Of a stretch of DNA of 46,628 bases, positions 7,699 to 16,522 are shown in pieces. The notes beneath the pieces are model-generated. The model had not been told where the DNA came from and did not search any database. It worked only from the letters and a program-made list of their open reading frames with translations. The stretch is from Cumulibacter manganitolerans. GTDB taxonomy: Bacteria; Actinomycetota; Actinomycetes; Mycobacteriales; Antricoccaceae. The stretch lies in contig NZ_WBKP01000028.1 in NCBI RefSeq assembly GCF_009602465.1, forward strand, positions 1 to 46,628. The letters run 5' to 3'. A program made the translations under genes and the position numbers. Numbering within the stretch: position 1 is the stretch's first letter; every line of letters starts with the position of its first letter.

Positions 7699-9003
7699 AT
7701 GAAGATCGCTGTCATCGGCATGGGCAAGATCGGTCTCCCACTCGCTGCCCAGTTCGCCGGGAAGGGCCATGAGGTCGTCGGAGTCGACGTAAACTCCGAC
7801 ACGGTGGCGACCATCAACGCCGGGCACGAGCCGTTCCCCGGGGAAGCTCACCTCGCTGAGCATGTCGCTCGCCTCGTGCCGTCAAAACGTCTCCGTGCCA
7901 CGACTGAGTATGCGGACGCGGTTCCTCACGCCGACGCGATCGTCGTCGTAGTTCCACTGTTCGTCGACAACGACGGCAACCCCGACTTCGGCTGGATGGA
8001 CTCCGCCACCCGGGACCTAGCGGCGAACCTGACCCCCGGGACGCTCGTCAGCTACGAGACCACTCTCCCCGTAGGTACCACGCGCACGCGATGGAAGCCA
8101 ATGATTGAAGAGATTAGCGGGCTGACGGAAGGTGCGGACTTTCACCTAGTCTTCTCTCCTGAGCGGGTTCTCACAGGACGGGTCTTCGAGGATCTTCGGA
8201 AGTACCCGAAGCTCATCGGCGGCTTGTCGTCGATCGGCGCAGCGAAGGCCCGGGCGTTCTACGAAGCCGTTCTCGACTTTGATGAGCGGCCAGACCTGGT
8301 GCGAGGGAACGGCGTGTGGGACCTCGGGAGCGCCGAAGCCTCAGAGATGGCCAAGCTGGCAGAGACAACCTACCGAGACGTCAACATTGGTCTTGCGAAT
8401 CAGTTCGCGAAGTTCGCAGAGACTGCCGGGATAGACGTCTACCAGGTGATTGAGGCGTCCAACAGCCAGCCCTACAGCCACATCCACCGTCCCGGAATCG
8501 CCGTCGGCGGCCACTGCATCCCGGTGTACCCGCGCCTCTACCTCTCGAATGACCCACACGCCACGGTCGTCGAGACAGCGCGCGAGGAGAATGCGAACAT
8601 GCCGTCCCATGCTGTTACCCGACTGGCTGAGACCTTCGGGTCGCTCGCTGGCGCACGAGTCGCCGTGCTGGGAGCCGCGTACCGCGGAGGTGTCAAGGAA
8701 ACCGCATTCTCCGGAGTCTTCGAAACGGTGCGCTCGCTACAGCAGGCCGGCGCCCACGTGGCAGTCCAGGACCCCCTGTATGACGACGAAGAGCTAGAGG
8801 CGCTCGGTTTCCGACCCTTTCATCTCGGCGACGAAGCAGACGCCGCCGTTATTCAAACCGACCACCGGGAATATCAGGGTCTCTCACCAGACGACCTTCC
8901 AGGCGCATCAGTGGTGCTCGATGGCCGAAATGTCCTGCGTGATGGCCAGTTGGGTGACGTGACCGTCGTCGTAATCGGCAGACCGACCGTCGCTGCGCGA
9001 TAA
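7699..9003 (+). CDS. UDP-N-acetylglucosamine 6-dehydrogenase (WbpA-like)
   Basis: A 434-residue UDP-glucose/GDP-mannose dehydrogenase family protein. It has the N-terminal Rossmann motif IGMGKIGLP, a central helical domain with EASEMAKLAETTYRDVNI, the catalytic cysteine in GGHCIPVYP, and a C-terminal UDP-binding domain with LGAAYRGGVKETAFS. Context points to oxidation of UDP-GlcNAc to UDP-GlcNAcA, the first step of the WbpA-B-E-D-I route; UDP-ManNAc dehydrogenase is the main alternative. The ATG at 7699 is the natural family start. Its TAA overlaps the next ATG (TAATG at 9001). Confidence 0.87.
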   Translation: MKIAVIGMGKIGLPLAAQFAGKGHEVVGVDVNSDTVATINAGHEPFPGEAHLAEHVARLVPSKRLRATTEYADAVPHADAIVVVVPLFVDNDGNPDFGWMDSATRDLAANLTPGTLVSYETTLPVGTTRTRWKPMIEEISGLTEGADFHLVFSPERVLTGRVFEDLRKYPKLIGGLSSIGAAKARAFYEAVLDFDERPDLVRGNGVWDLGSAEASEMAKLAETTYRDVNIGLANQFAKFAETAGIDVYQVIEASNSQPYSHIHRPGIAVGGHCIPVYPRLYLSNDPHATVVETAREENANMPSHAVTRLAETFGSLAGARVAVLGAAYRGGVKETAFSGVFETVRSLQQAGAHVAVQDPLYDDEELEALGFRPFHLGDEADAAVIQTDHREYQGLSPDDLPGASVVLDGRNVLRDGQLGDVTVVVIGRPTVAAR

Positions 9004-10292
9004 TGCTACGCAGGCTGCTGGCCGGCTCCAGAGCGCGTCGCGGCTTCTTGGCATTGCTCCTGGGAACTGGATTCGGCAATGCACTCACGCTGATCCTGTC
9101 CCCGGTCATAACCCGGCTCTTCGACCCTTCGAGTTTCGGGTCCTTCACTGTCCTCGCAGCCATCGCAATGGTGCTGGCGCCATTGATGTCGTTACGCCTT
9201 GAACTGGCGGTCCCACTACCGGAACGTGAGGCGTCGAGTTACGCGATCGTGCATGCGGGCATCGTCATATCGATGGTGCTCGGTAGCGCGCTCTCCGTCG
9301 TGTTCTACCTAGTAGGGCCCACGATCGGCGAGGCACTCAATCAGCGTGTCGTCGGCACATGGCTTTGGGTCACACCTGTCATGGCATCCGCAATGGCGTG
9401 CTTCTCCGTGCTCAATGCGCTGGCCATCCGCGGGGGTCGATTCACCGCGATCGCCCGGCGCAACGTAGTCATGACCTGCACGACCTTGGGCTTGCAAATC
9501 GTGGCCGGAATTCTGGGTTACGGCGTCTGGGGTCTGGTCGTAGGCTTTGCACTGGGACAGGTAGTCGGTGCATTCAGCTTGTTTCTGGGGGCGGGACTCG
9601 GTGGAGCCGATGCCGCGGCAGGTCGGCAGTTCCGGCTCGTCCGGGAGACATTGCGGCGTTACCGTCACGTGCCAGCCCTTCTTGCGGTGGCCGGGACGAT
9701 CAGCATCTTGGGTCTTCAGGCTCCCGTACTCATCATCGCGCACTACTTCAGCAGCGAAGTGGTGGGCTGGTTCGGTCTCACTCAGCGCGTGCTCGCCGCA
9801 CCCGTCACGTTGATCGGCCTCTCGGTGGCACAGGTCTATCTGAGCGAGGTCGCGCGAACTAGACGCGAGGTCAGCGGTCGAGAGCGCCATTACTTTTGGA
9901 AGGCGTCCAAGGCTCTCTTCGCCGTGGGAACCGTATTCGCGCTAATCCTGTTGGCCTTCGGTCCCCTCGCGTTCGGGTCAATCTTCGGCGAACAGTGGCG
10001 GACAAGCGGACTGTTCGCCCAGGCGCTGGCGATAGCACTAGCCGCACAGTTGATCGCCTCGCCGCTCTCACAAACCCTGATCGTCTTCGAGCGCAATAGG
10101 CTGCAGCTCGCTTGGGACACAGGCAGACTGCTCGCCGTCGGAGGCACGGTCATCGCTACAGGAGAGGCCGGGGGGTCTGCCACCGCTGTCGTCTGGGCAC
10201 TGTGCCTTGCGCTCACAACGATGTATGCCCTGTCCTGGGATCTCAGCCGCCGAACCTTGCGAGCCGAACACCGCCACCACGACCGCCAATAG
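9003..10292 (+). CDS. Oligosaccharide flippase (Wzx-like)
   Basis: A 429-residue polytopic membrane protein of the MATE/polysaccharide-exporter fold. It opens with a short basic segment and then FLALLLGTGFGNALTLILSPVITRLFDPSSFG, the typical first helix pair of flippases, and has about twelve hydrophobic segments. It would move the lipid-linked repeat unit to the outer face of the membrane. It is translationally coupled to the dehydrogenase and followed 27 bases later by the polymerase candidate, so the pair forms the Wzx/Wzy core. Confidence 0.85.
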   Translation: MLRRLLAGSRARRGFLALLLGTGFGNALTLILSPVITRLFDPSSFGSFTVLAAIAMVLAPLMSLRLELAVPLPEREASSYAIVHAGIVISMVLGSALSVVFYLVGPTIGEALNQRVVGTWLWVTPVMASAMACFSVLNALAIRGGRFTAIARRNVVMTCTTLGLQIVAGILGYGVWGLVVGFALGQVVGAFSLFLGAGLGGADAAAGRQFRLVRETLRRYRHVPALLAVAGTISILGLQAPVLIIAHYFSSEVVGWFGLTQRVLAAPVTLIGLSVAQVYLSEVARTRREVSGRERHYFWKASKALFAVGTVFALILLAFGPLAFGSIFGEQWRTSGLFAQALAIALAAQLIASPLSQTLIVFERNRLQLAWDTGRLLAVGGTVIATGEAGGSATAVVWALCLALTTMYALSWDLSRRTLRAEHRHHDRQ

Positions 10293-10319
10293 GAACGTGC
10301 CGAGAGACTCGCGGTCGGC

Positions 10320-11777
10320 ATGAGCCTTCGGAGGAGAGCCGCTACATATGCTGGACCCGCTCCCGCGGCGGCGTGGACATTCGAGCCTCGCAACCGCGCC
10401 GCCGAGGACTACGTGGACCCCCACGCGTACACTCCAGAAGTGCTATTGCGCTTCCCAGTGATCGTCGCCTACATCCTCCTGTTGCAGCATGCCTACACAA
10501 CTTTCACGGCACCCACCTTCGGGTACCTAGGCTTCCTCGCGAGGGATGGAGCGGATTTAGACTACCTGGCTTATGTCGCAACCATCGCCGGAGTCGTAAC
10601 GCTCTCGCTCGCGCTTCCTCGAAGGGTGACGAGACCTAGCGACTTTGTCCTTTGGTGTGTCTACGTGCTCGCCGTCGTCCCTACCGTTACGGCTGCGCAT
10701 TATGCCGAAATAGTTACCCCCGCGAAAGCTGTAGCGCTGTCGGTTGCGGTGTGCGCCTGCTTCTTCTTAGCGATCTCGGCGACTCGAAACGGTCCCCGGT
10801 TCACCCTGCGCATTAAAACCGTCCCTCCCGCAGTTGCTTGGGGGCTGATCGTCGGGTTCAGCGCCACGACCTACATTTATCTCGCCGTGACGACTGGGCT
10901 GGAAATTCGCCTGGTGGGGCTGACGGACGTAAGAGACATTCGCTTCGGGTATCGAGATCTAGTTGCTTCCGCCGGAGCTATCGGATACTTGTTGACTCTG
11001 CAATCATACGTAATTAACCCACTACTTATGGCCCGGGGGATCTTCAGAAGGAATTTGGGACTGTTCACAGCGGGCCTTTTAGGGCAGGTACTGCTGTATT
11101 CCACCGCCGGTCAAAAGATGTCTATATTGTCACCTTTGGCAGTCCTAGCAATCGCGGCCGCGTACCGTCACCGACGGCGGATCGCCGGCTCGACGATCCT
11201 GTACGGCATTACCGGCGTCACAGTTGCGACGATCGTGTTAGACCAAATCCGTAACAGCGGGGACCTTACCGTCATCTTTGTGCAGCGATTGCTACTCATT
11301 CCAGGCGCACTGGTGTCAGCGTATTTCGCCATCTTCGACGGGGAGCCGAAGGCACACTTCGCCTTCACAGCACTAATAGGCGCTTTCACCGACAGCCCCT
11401 ATGATCGGACACCAGCCTTCTACGTTGGCGATGTATTCAACGGAAATCCAGATGTTTCCGCGAACGCGAACTTCTTCGCCGATGGTTTCGCCAATGCAGG
11501 GTATGCCGGAATGGTGGTCGAAACTCTAGTATTCGTCTTGATTCTCTGGCTCTTAGACGCAAGCCTTCGTCATCTTCCGATGCCGATCGCGTGCAGCATG
11601 TTGGCTCTACCTACACTCTCGCTGTGCAATGTCAGCGCTTTTACTGCGATCCTCTCTCAGGGCATGGCTCTGGTTATGGTTCTCGGTATCATTCTACCGA
11701 GGACTGGCTGGACTTCCTCGCCGAAGGCACCGCGGTCGCTTGGACGAAATGTCTCCAGCCATCACCGGCGCGCGTGA
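10320..11777 (+). CDS. Wzy-like polysaccharide polymerase (membrane protein)
   Basis: A 485-residue protein with about eleven to twelve hydrophobic segments and a large loop before the C-terminal helices (about residues 355-400, with FTDSPYDRTPAFYVGD and NANFFADGFANAGYAG). The loop resembles the periplasmic loop of Wzy O-antigen polymerases, and the FADGFANAG segment recalls O-antigen polymerase-like proteins. Sequence conservation in this class is poor, so the call rests on topology and on the neighbouring flippase. The start at 10320 lacks a clear ribosome site. The coding sequence is visibly more AT-rich than the housekeeping genes on the right, as often seen for wzy. Confidence 0.7.
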   Translation: MSLRRRAATYAGPAPAAAWTFEPRNRAAEDYVDPHAYTPEVLLRFPVIVAYILLLQHAYTTFTAPTFGYLGFLARDGADLDYLAYVATIAGVVTLSLALPRRVTRPSDFVLWCVYVLAVVPTVTAAHYAEIVTPAKAVALSVAVCACFFLAISATRNGPRFTLRIKTVPPAVAWGLIVGFSATTYIYLAVTTGLEIRLVGLTDVRDIRFGYRDLVASAGAIGYLLTLQSYVINPLLMARGIFRRNLGLFTAGLLGQVLLYSTAGQKMSILSPLAVLAIAAAYRHRRRIAGSTILYGITGVTVATIVLDQIRNSGDLTVIFVQRLLLIPGALVSAYFAIFDGEPKAHFAFTALIGAFTDSPYDRTPAFYVGDVFNGNPDVSANANFFADGFANAGYAGMVVETLVFVLILWLLDASLRHLPMPIACSMLALPTLSLCNVSAFTAILSQGMALVMVLGIILPRTGWTSSPKAPRSLGRNVSSHHRRA

Positions 11778-11868
11778 GACCGAAGCGGTCGAGAAGCGAA
11801 CTGATCGAGAGCCGACGGCCAGATCGGCCGACTTGATGGCACGTGCCCCTTGCTCCGACACACCAATT

Positions 11869-13068
11869 CTAGTGACCCCGATTTTCACGCGTCTCGCTCA
11901 TGGCCGCTATAAGGCGTTCTGCTTCCGTATCCCACGTGTATCGCGAGAAATAGGCGCTTCTAGCTCTGACGCCCATGGTGCGCACCACATCCAGGTGATC
12001 TTGGCACCACCGAATTGCGGTCGCTATCGCCTGAGATGACTCGAAATCCAATGCCACACCGATACCCTCGGAGTCCAGAATTTTGACAATTTCCGGCGAG
12101 TACGATGGCGCAAGAGTAGCCAGTCCGGCGGCCATGTACTCAAACAGACGATTCGGCAGGCTTTCGTAGCCCAAATCGCGCTGGTAGGAAATAAGTCCCA
12201 CATCAAACTGTGCGAGGAGATTCCCCATCGCCTCATGCGGTATACCTGGAATGATCTTGAGTGTGCCCGGCGGCAGATCCGCGGCGCTTGCCGCCACTCG
12301 TTCTTTGATCGACTCCGGAGTGGATGCTACCTCGAGCATTAGCACTTCGGTATTGTGCTGATACTCGGTCGGTAGCGATATGAGAGCGTCGATTACTTGA
12401 AGGGTACCGTTACCCGATGACGCCTTGCCATGAATGATTTTAAGCTTGCCGCCGTCGCCGCCGTCGACGCCGTCGCGATGCAACGGTTGCTCCGTACCGA
12501 ACCACGGAGGGGCGAGATTTCGAACGATCACGGCGTTGGGCTGGGCTGCGCAGTACTGTGCGATAACCGGTTCACTTACCCCTATGACTAGATCTACCGT
12601 GGCGCATGTCCTAGCGATGCGTTTCCGCAGGAATTCACGCACCGCGCTCGGGGGCGTACCAGGGTACCACCGGTTCAAAAGTGTCCCATGATAACTCTCG
12701 TGCACGTCGAACAAAGTCCGGCCGCCGCGTCCCTTAGCCAGTTTCGGTAGCCTTGCGGCGACGTCGGGGTCAGGCGTGTACCACCAATCGACCGAACCAA
12801 CCAGCCGAGCCGCCCGTACTGCCCGAGATGCACCTTTGAGGCGGTCCATCTTGCTTCTACCCGTCGGAAAAAGACGATAAGTCATGTCTTGGCTTTTCGC
12901 CTCCGGGCCCGACGATCCGGCGAGGTCGGGACCGACCCACGTGACCCTGTAACCAGCTTGCATGAACGCGGAAGCTACTCGGCTCGCCACACGAACGTCA
13001 TCCCAAGGATGCGCTGAAGTCACGATGCAAACGTGCCCGGGCGATTGGTTTCGCTGAACTGACGCCAT
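11869..13068 (-). CDS. GT4-type glycosyltransferase
   Basis: A 399-residue GT-B glycosyltransferase. The N-terminal domain starts HVCIVTSAHPWDDVRVASRVA, and the C-terminal donor domain holds PNRLFEYMAAGLATLAP...EIVKIL, the acidic E...E pattern of GT4 retaining enzymes. It is the last gene of the ten-gene leftward operon, 11 bases beyond the acyltransferase, and converges on the polymerase gene. The start at 13068 has AAGGA seven bases upstream. Its sugar and acceptor are unknown; with only two glycosyltransferases in the locus, it probably adds the second or third residue of the repeat. Confidence 0.8.
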   Translation of the reverse strand: MASVQRNQSPGHVCIVTSAHPWDDVRVASRVASAFMQAGYRVTWVGPDLAGSSGPEAKSQDMTYRLFPTGRSKMDRLKGASRAVRAARLVGSVDWWYTPDPDVAARLPKLAKGRGGRTLFDVHESYHGTLLNRWYPGTPPSAVREFLRKRIARTCATVDLVIGVSEPVIAQYCAAQPNAVIVRNLAPPWFGTEQPLHRDGVDGGDGGKLKIIHGKASSGNGTLQVIDALISLPTEYQHNTEVLMLEVASTPESIKERVAASAADLPPGTLKIIPGIPHEAMGNLLAQFDVGLISYQRDLGYESLPNRLFEYMAAGLATLAPSYSPEIVKILDSEGIGVALDFESSQAIATAIRWCQDHLDVVRTMGVRARSAYFSRYTWDTEAERLIAAMSETRENRGH

Positions 13069-13079
13069 AGCTATTTCCT

Positions 13080-13658
13080 TCAGTCGCCGACGGTGTCGTG
13101 GACACCGGTGAGATGAACGCCTAACGGCGGCGCGAACGACGGTTCGACGAGCGCGCTACGGAGCATCTCGTCATGCCTGGCGACCTGTGCGGGATCGGCG
13201 AACCGCCAGGCGACGTGGCGCGCCGGGATGCCCGCAACGATCTCGTAGGGTTGCACATCCTTGGTTACGACTGAGTTCGCCGCGACGATGGCGCCCCGGC
13301 CGATCCGTACACCGCGTCGCACGATCGCTCGATAACCGACCCATACGTCGTCCTCTATGAACGTCCGTTGTTGTTTCGGTCTTCCCGCGAACTGGATCGG
13401 TACACCGACAATGTCGAAGTTGTGATCGTCACCGACGATGGCGACGTGTGACGCCAGCATGACGTACCGCCCCAGTTCGACGCCGGGATCAATCTGCGAA
13501 CCGGGCCCCACGAACCCGAACTCCCCAATCGTCACGTCCCGCGCGACACGGGTACTGCGGTGAACGTACGTGGTCGAGTCGACGTAGCGCAGACGCTTTC
13601 CCAACCGATGGATCCGGTTGCGGATCCTTCTGAGTCGCAGGCGAAGTTCGCGTTTCAT
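13080..13658 (-). CDS. Hexapeptide-repeat acyltransferase (WbbJ/CatB-like)
   Basis: A 192-residue left-handed beta-helix acyltransferase. Repeats such as VTIGEFGFVGPGSQIDPG and VRIGRGAIVAANSVVTKDV, and the closing IVAGIPARHVAWRF, place it with xenobiotic/sugar acetyltransferases that use acetyl-CoA. It lacks the N-terminal Rossmann-like domain of PglD. It overlaps the 2-epimerase gene by four bases. It may O-acetylate the repeat unit or N-acetylate a UDP-4-amino sugar made by the aminotransferase upstream in the operon; sequence does not decide between these. Confidence 0.75.
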   Translation of the reverse strand: MKRELRLRLRRIRNRIHRLGKRLRYVDSTTYVHRSTRVARDVTIGEFGFVGPGSQIDPGVELGRYVMLASHVAIVGDDHNFDIVGVPIQFAGRPKQQRTFIEDDVWVGYRAIVRRGVRIGRGAIVAANSVVTKDVQPYEIVAGIPARHVAWRFADPAQVARHDEMLRSALVEPSFAPPLGVHLTGVHDTVGD

Positions 13659-14785
13659 CGGCTCCCCTTCCTTATGCCGGCCCAGTGGTGGTGACGGCCA
13701 GCAGTCGAAACGATGAAGCGCACCACCCGGTTGCTCGTGTCGCCGATCTCGTACCCAAGGGGATGTGAGCTTTCAATGGGCCCGTCGGCGACCGCTATGC
13801 CCACCGCGCGCACTACGTCTTCCACGTCCAGTCCCGTCATGATGATCGAGCCGCTATCCAGGGCTTCGGGACGCTCAATTGAGTCCCGCAGGGTGACCGC
13901 CGGGAAGCCCAGGATCGAAGACTCCTCGGAGATAGTGCCCGAGTCTGAAAGAACGCAACCAGCTGCTAGCTGGAGCTTGTTGTAGTCGTGGAAACCAAAG
14001 GGCTCCATGAAATCTATGCCTGCCAGATCGAGGCCGGTATTCAAAGCTTGGAGTCGCTTCTGAGTGCGCGGATGCGTGGAGACGATGATGCGCCTGCCGA
14101 ACCTGTCCCTCACCGCAACGAGGCATGTCAGCAACTGGGCCAGGCGCTCAGGCAGATCGACGTTCTCCTCCCGATGAGCGCTGACGAGGAAGTATTCCCC
14201 GGGGACTAGGCCCAGCCGGGCCACGGCATCAGAGGCCTCGATCTGTTCACGGAACGCCTCCAGCACCTCCCGCATTGGGGAGCCGGTAACTACGACCCGC
14301 CGGGGGTGCAGGCCCTCCGCCAACAGGTTACGCCGCGCATGCTCGGTATAGGCCAGGTTGAAGTCGGCGACATGGTCGACGAGGCGACGGTTCGTCTCCT
14401 CCGGCACGTTCTCATCGAAACACCGGTTACCGGCCTCCATGTGATAAGTCGGAACGCCCATACGCTTCGCCATGACCGTGGCGATGCACGAATTGGTGTC
14501 ACCAAGCACCAGCATGGCGTCCGGACCCTCCTCGAGCAGCACCCTCTCGATTCCGGTCATAACACCGCCGAGAACTGTTCCGAGACTGGACGTATCGACC
14601 TGCAGGTAGTGGTCGGGAGCGCGCAATGCGAGGTCGTCGAAGAAGACCTGGTTGAGCGAGTAGTCGTAGTTTTGACCGGTGTGCACCAGGACGTGTTCAA
14701 TGCCTTCCGTGTCATCGAGCCGCTTGATCACACGGGCCAGCCGGATGATTTCCGGACGGGTACCGACAACAGTCATAACCTTCAT
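13655..14785 (-). CDS. UDP-sugar 2-epimerase for UDP-L-FucNAc (CapG/WbjD)
   Basis: A 376-residue member of the non-hydrolysing 2-epimerase family. Motifs are VGTRPEIIR, HTGQNYDYSLNQVFFDDL, EAGNRCFDENVPEETNR and SDSGTISEESSILGFP; the N-Y-D/NQVFFDDL and EAGNRCF variants are typical of the CapG/WbjD/FnlC branch and differ from the WbpI-like epimerase at 4544. It lies directly after the CapF gene with a four-base overlap, the usual capF-capG order. The reaction is conversion of UDP-2-acetamido-2,6-dideoxy-L-talose to UDP-N-acetyl-L-fucosamine. Confidence 0.88.
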   Translation of the reverse strand: MKVMTVVGTRPEIIRLARVIKRLDDTEGIEHVLVHTGQNYDYSLNQVFFDDLALRAPDHYLQVDTSSLGTVLGGVMTGIERVLLEEGPDAMLVLGDTNSCIATVMAKRMGVPTYHMEAGNRCFDENVPEETNRRLVDHVADFNLAYTEHARRNLLAEGLHPRRVVVTGSPMREVLEAFREQIEASDAVARLGLVPGEYFLVSAHREENVDLPERLAQLLTCLVAVRDRFGRRIIVSTHPRTQKRLQALNTGLDLAGIDFMEPFGFHDYNKLQLAAGCVLSDSGTISEESSILGFPAVTLRDSIERPEALDSGSIIMTGLDVEDVVRAVGIAVADGPIESSHPLGYEIGDTSNRVVRFIVSTAGRHHHWAGIRKGSR

Positions 14786-15909
14786 GCCGTTGTCTCCTGA
14801 TGAACCGTCGCGGGGTACTGATCTGGGCTGGTCACGTCTAGCAATTTGTCGGCCCAGAACATGGTGACCAGTTCACTGTCACCGACGTTGCGAATGTTAT
14901 GCACCCAGAGCGTAGGCATGTCCACGAACGAAGGCTGGTCTCCGCTCAGACGGAACCTCACGACTTCGTCGTGAAACAGACGCCGAAGCTCAATTTCGGC
15001 TTCTCCCCTAACGACGAAGAAGCGCTCGACCTTATGCAGATGGTAGTGCTCGCCACGCTTCTCGCCGGGCAGCGTAGTGGACATGAACGCCATGCCGGTG
15101 CCGCCGTGTACACGAACCGTCTCGAATAGGCGACCGCGGTTGTCGCTGTGCACCGACGGCGATATCGGCCACATAGTCGGGAAGGCTGCCGCCCTGTATG
15201 TGTTGAAAAGGTTACGGCGCATCGCGGTGGAGATGTCTGGCACCTCGCCTCGTTGGGCATATAGCTCGTGGAACTCCTCGAAGCACGTGAGTACCTCACC
15301 GATACCGATCGAGTCGGCCTCGACCACCTGGCGCCCGTCGAATCCAAGCGCGCCGATCAACGCCCGAGCCGCATCCTGGGCATGCAACAGCCGGATCTTT
15401 CTGTCATTGGTGACTGTTGGGGTACGACCCGATATGACATCGTCCGCGAAAGTAGCCACGAAGGAGTTGTACGCCGGCCGTCCGTGTTCCCCGAAGAGGT
15501 TCGGAAGGAGCAAGTCCGCGAAACGACCCCCTGCTGCGCGGACGACCTCGCCGAGGATCTCGCCGGCCCGCGCTTTACCGCGTCCGTACGGATTGTCCAC
15601 CTCCGCTTGGACCGAGTTGGCGTACACCACGTCCACCGGCTGACCTATTGCGTTCAAAGCCTGCGCCAGGGCACCTGCGATCGCGATATTGCCTTGCTCC
15701 ACCTCCTTGACTGTCGCGGCGCGGTTGACCCCCGCGATATGAAGGACGGCGTCTACTCCCTCCAGCGCCGAGGCAAGGCGTGCTGGGTCGGCAAATGCCT
15801 CACGACCCAACCGCACCGGCTGCATGTCGTGAAGCGCGCGTAATCGGCACGCGGTATGCCATCCGAGGAATCCGAAGCCGCCGGTGACCGCGACTCTCCG
15901 CTTACTCAT
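14782..15909 (-). CDS. CapF/WbjC-type bifunctional reductase with cupin domain
   Basis: A 375-residue fusion. Residues 1-240 are a short-chain dehydrogenase domain (VTGGFGFLGWHT; YANSVQAEVDNPYGRGK with the active-site Tyr/Lys) and residues about 255-370 are a metal-binding cupin (GEKRGEHYHLHKVERFFVVRG). This architecture is diagnostic of CapF/WbjC/FnlB, which acts after CapE in UDP-L-FucNAc synthesis. I start at ATG 15909, where GAGG lies six bases upstream, rather than six codons earlier. The gene overlaps the GNAT gene by eight bases. Confidence 0.9.
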   Translation of the reverse strand: MSKRRVAVTGGFGFLGWHTACRLRALHDMQPVRLGREAFADPARLASALEGVDAVLHIAGVNRAATVKEVEQGNIAIAGALAQALNAIGQPVDVVYANSVQAEVDNPYGRGKARAGEILGEVVRAAGGRFADLLLPNLFGEHGRPAYNSFVATFADDVISGRTPTVTNDRKIRLLHAQDAARALIGALGFDGRQVVEADSIGIGEVLTCFEEFHELYAQRGEVPDISTAMRRNLFNTYRAAAFPTMWPISPSVHSDNRGRLFETVRVHGGTGMAFMSTTLPGEKRGEHYHLHKVERFFVVRGEAEIELRRLFHDEVVRFRLSGDQPSFVDMPTLWVHNIRNVGDSELVTMFWADKLLDVTSPDQYPATVHQETTA

Positions 15910-16522
15910 GGTGATCCTCACGCGCAAGAAGGACGTAGCAATTCATTCGCCGTCCCTCGGTTGTGTCGTACTCCCCTGCTAGCTTCCAGCCGCTACGAAG
16001 GTAGAAAGCGTTCGCGCTGTCGTTGTCGACGTGATCTGTCACAAGGTAGGCACCCATCTCACAACTGCGCACGATCGCCTCGAACCGGGTGATGAGCTCG
16101 GTTCCTGTACCTCGCGACTGTGCTCTCGGATCGACGCATATCGAGCTGAGCAAGGCCCCGCCCACATCGAGCGGAACCTGCCCTCGGTATACCAGTCCCC
16201 TCACGAGTCGTGGAAGTCTACTTGGCCGCCGGAGTACCGCCAACGCGGTGGCGGCTGCGAACCCCACGAACCGTCGTTTCAGCAACCGCGAGAAGAATCC
16301 CCGTGGCTCCAGGGTTCCTACGACGACGCCTGTGACATCCCCGCCAGCTGTTTCCGCGACCACGGTGACAGCATCAGGGTCGTCGAGGAAACCGCGGTAG
16401 AACTCGCGCAGGAAGCGTGGTCCGAGCTGGCTGAGGAAGAAGTCGGGGAAGGCCTGTAGGTGCAGCTCCGCGCAACGCTTTACGTCCTCAGATTGGAGTG
16501 GGCGAAAAGCAAGATCAGTCAC
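15902..16522 (-). CDS. GNAT-family N-acetyltransferase
   Basis: A 206-residue GNAT protein. It begins TDLAFRPLQSEDVKRCAELH and has the acetyl-CoA pyrophosphate-binding pattern DPRAQSRGTGTELI and a late NAFYLRSGWKL motif. The start is GTG at 16522, with GGAGG about five bases upstream and eight bases of overlap with the glycosyltransferase gene; a longer upstream reading only repeats that neighbour in another frame. In this operon it may N-acetylate a UDP-amino sugar (PseH and WecD are GNAT precedents), supplying the acetyl group after the DegT aminotransferase. Confidence 0.8.
   Translation of the reverse strand: MTDLAFRPLQSEDVKRCAELHLQAFPDFFLSQLGPRFLREFYRGFLDDPDAVTVVAETAGGDVTGVVVGTLEPRGFFSRLLKRRFVGFAAATALAVLRRPSRLPRLVRGLVYRGQVPLDVGGALLSSICVDPRAQSRGTGTELITRFEAIVRSCEMGAYLVTDHVDNDSANAFYLRSGWKLAGEYDTTEGRRMNCYVLLAREDHHE

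Noticed and set aside
10348-10458. Short frame with a strong GGAGGAG site inside the polymerase 5' end
   Set aside because: It ends within 40 codons, is out of frame with the membrane protein and has no hydrophobic or known segment.
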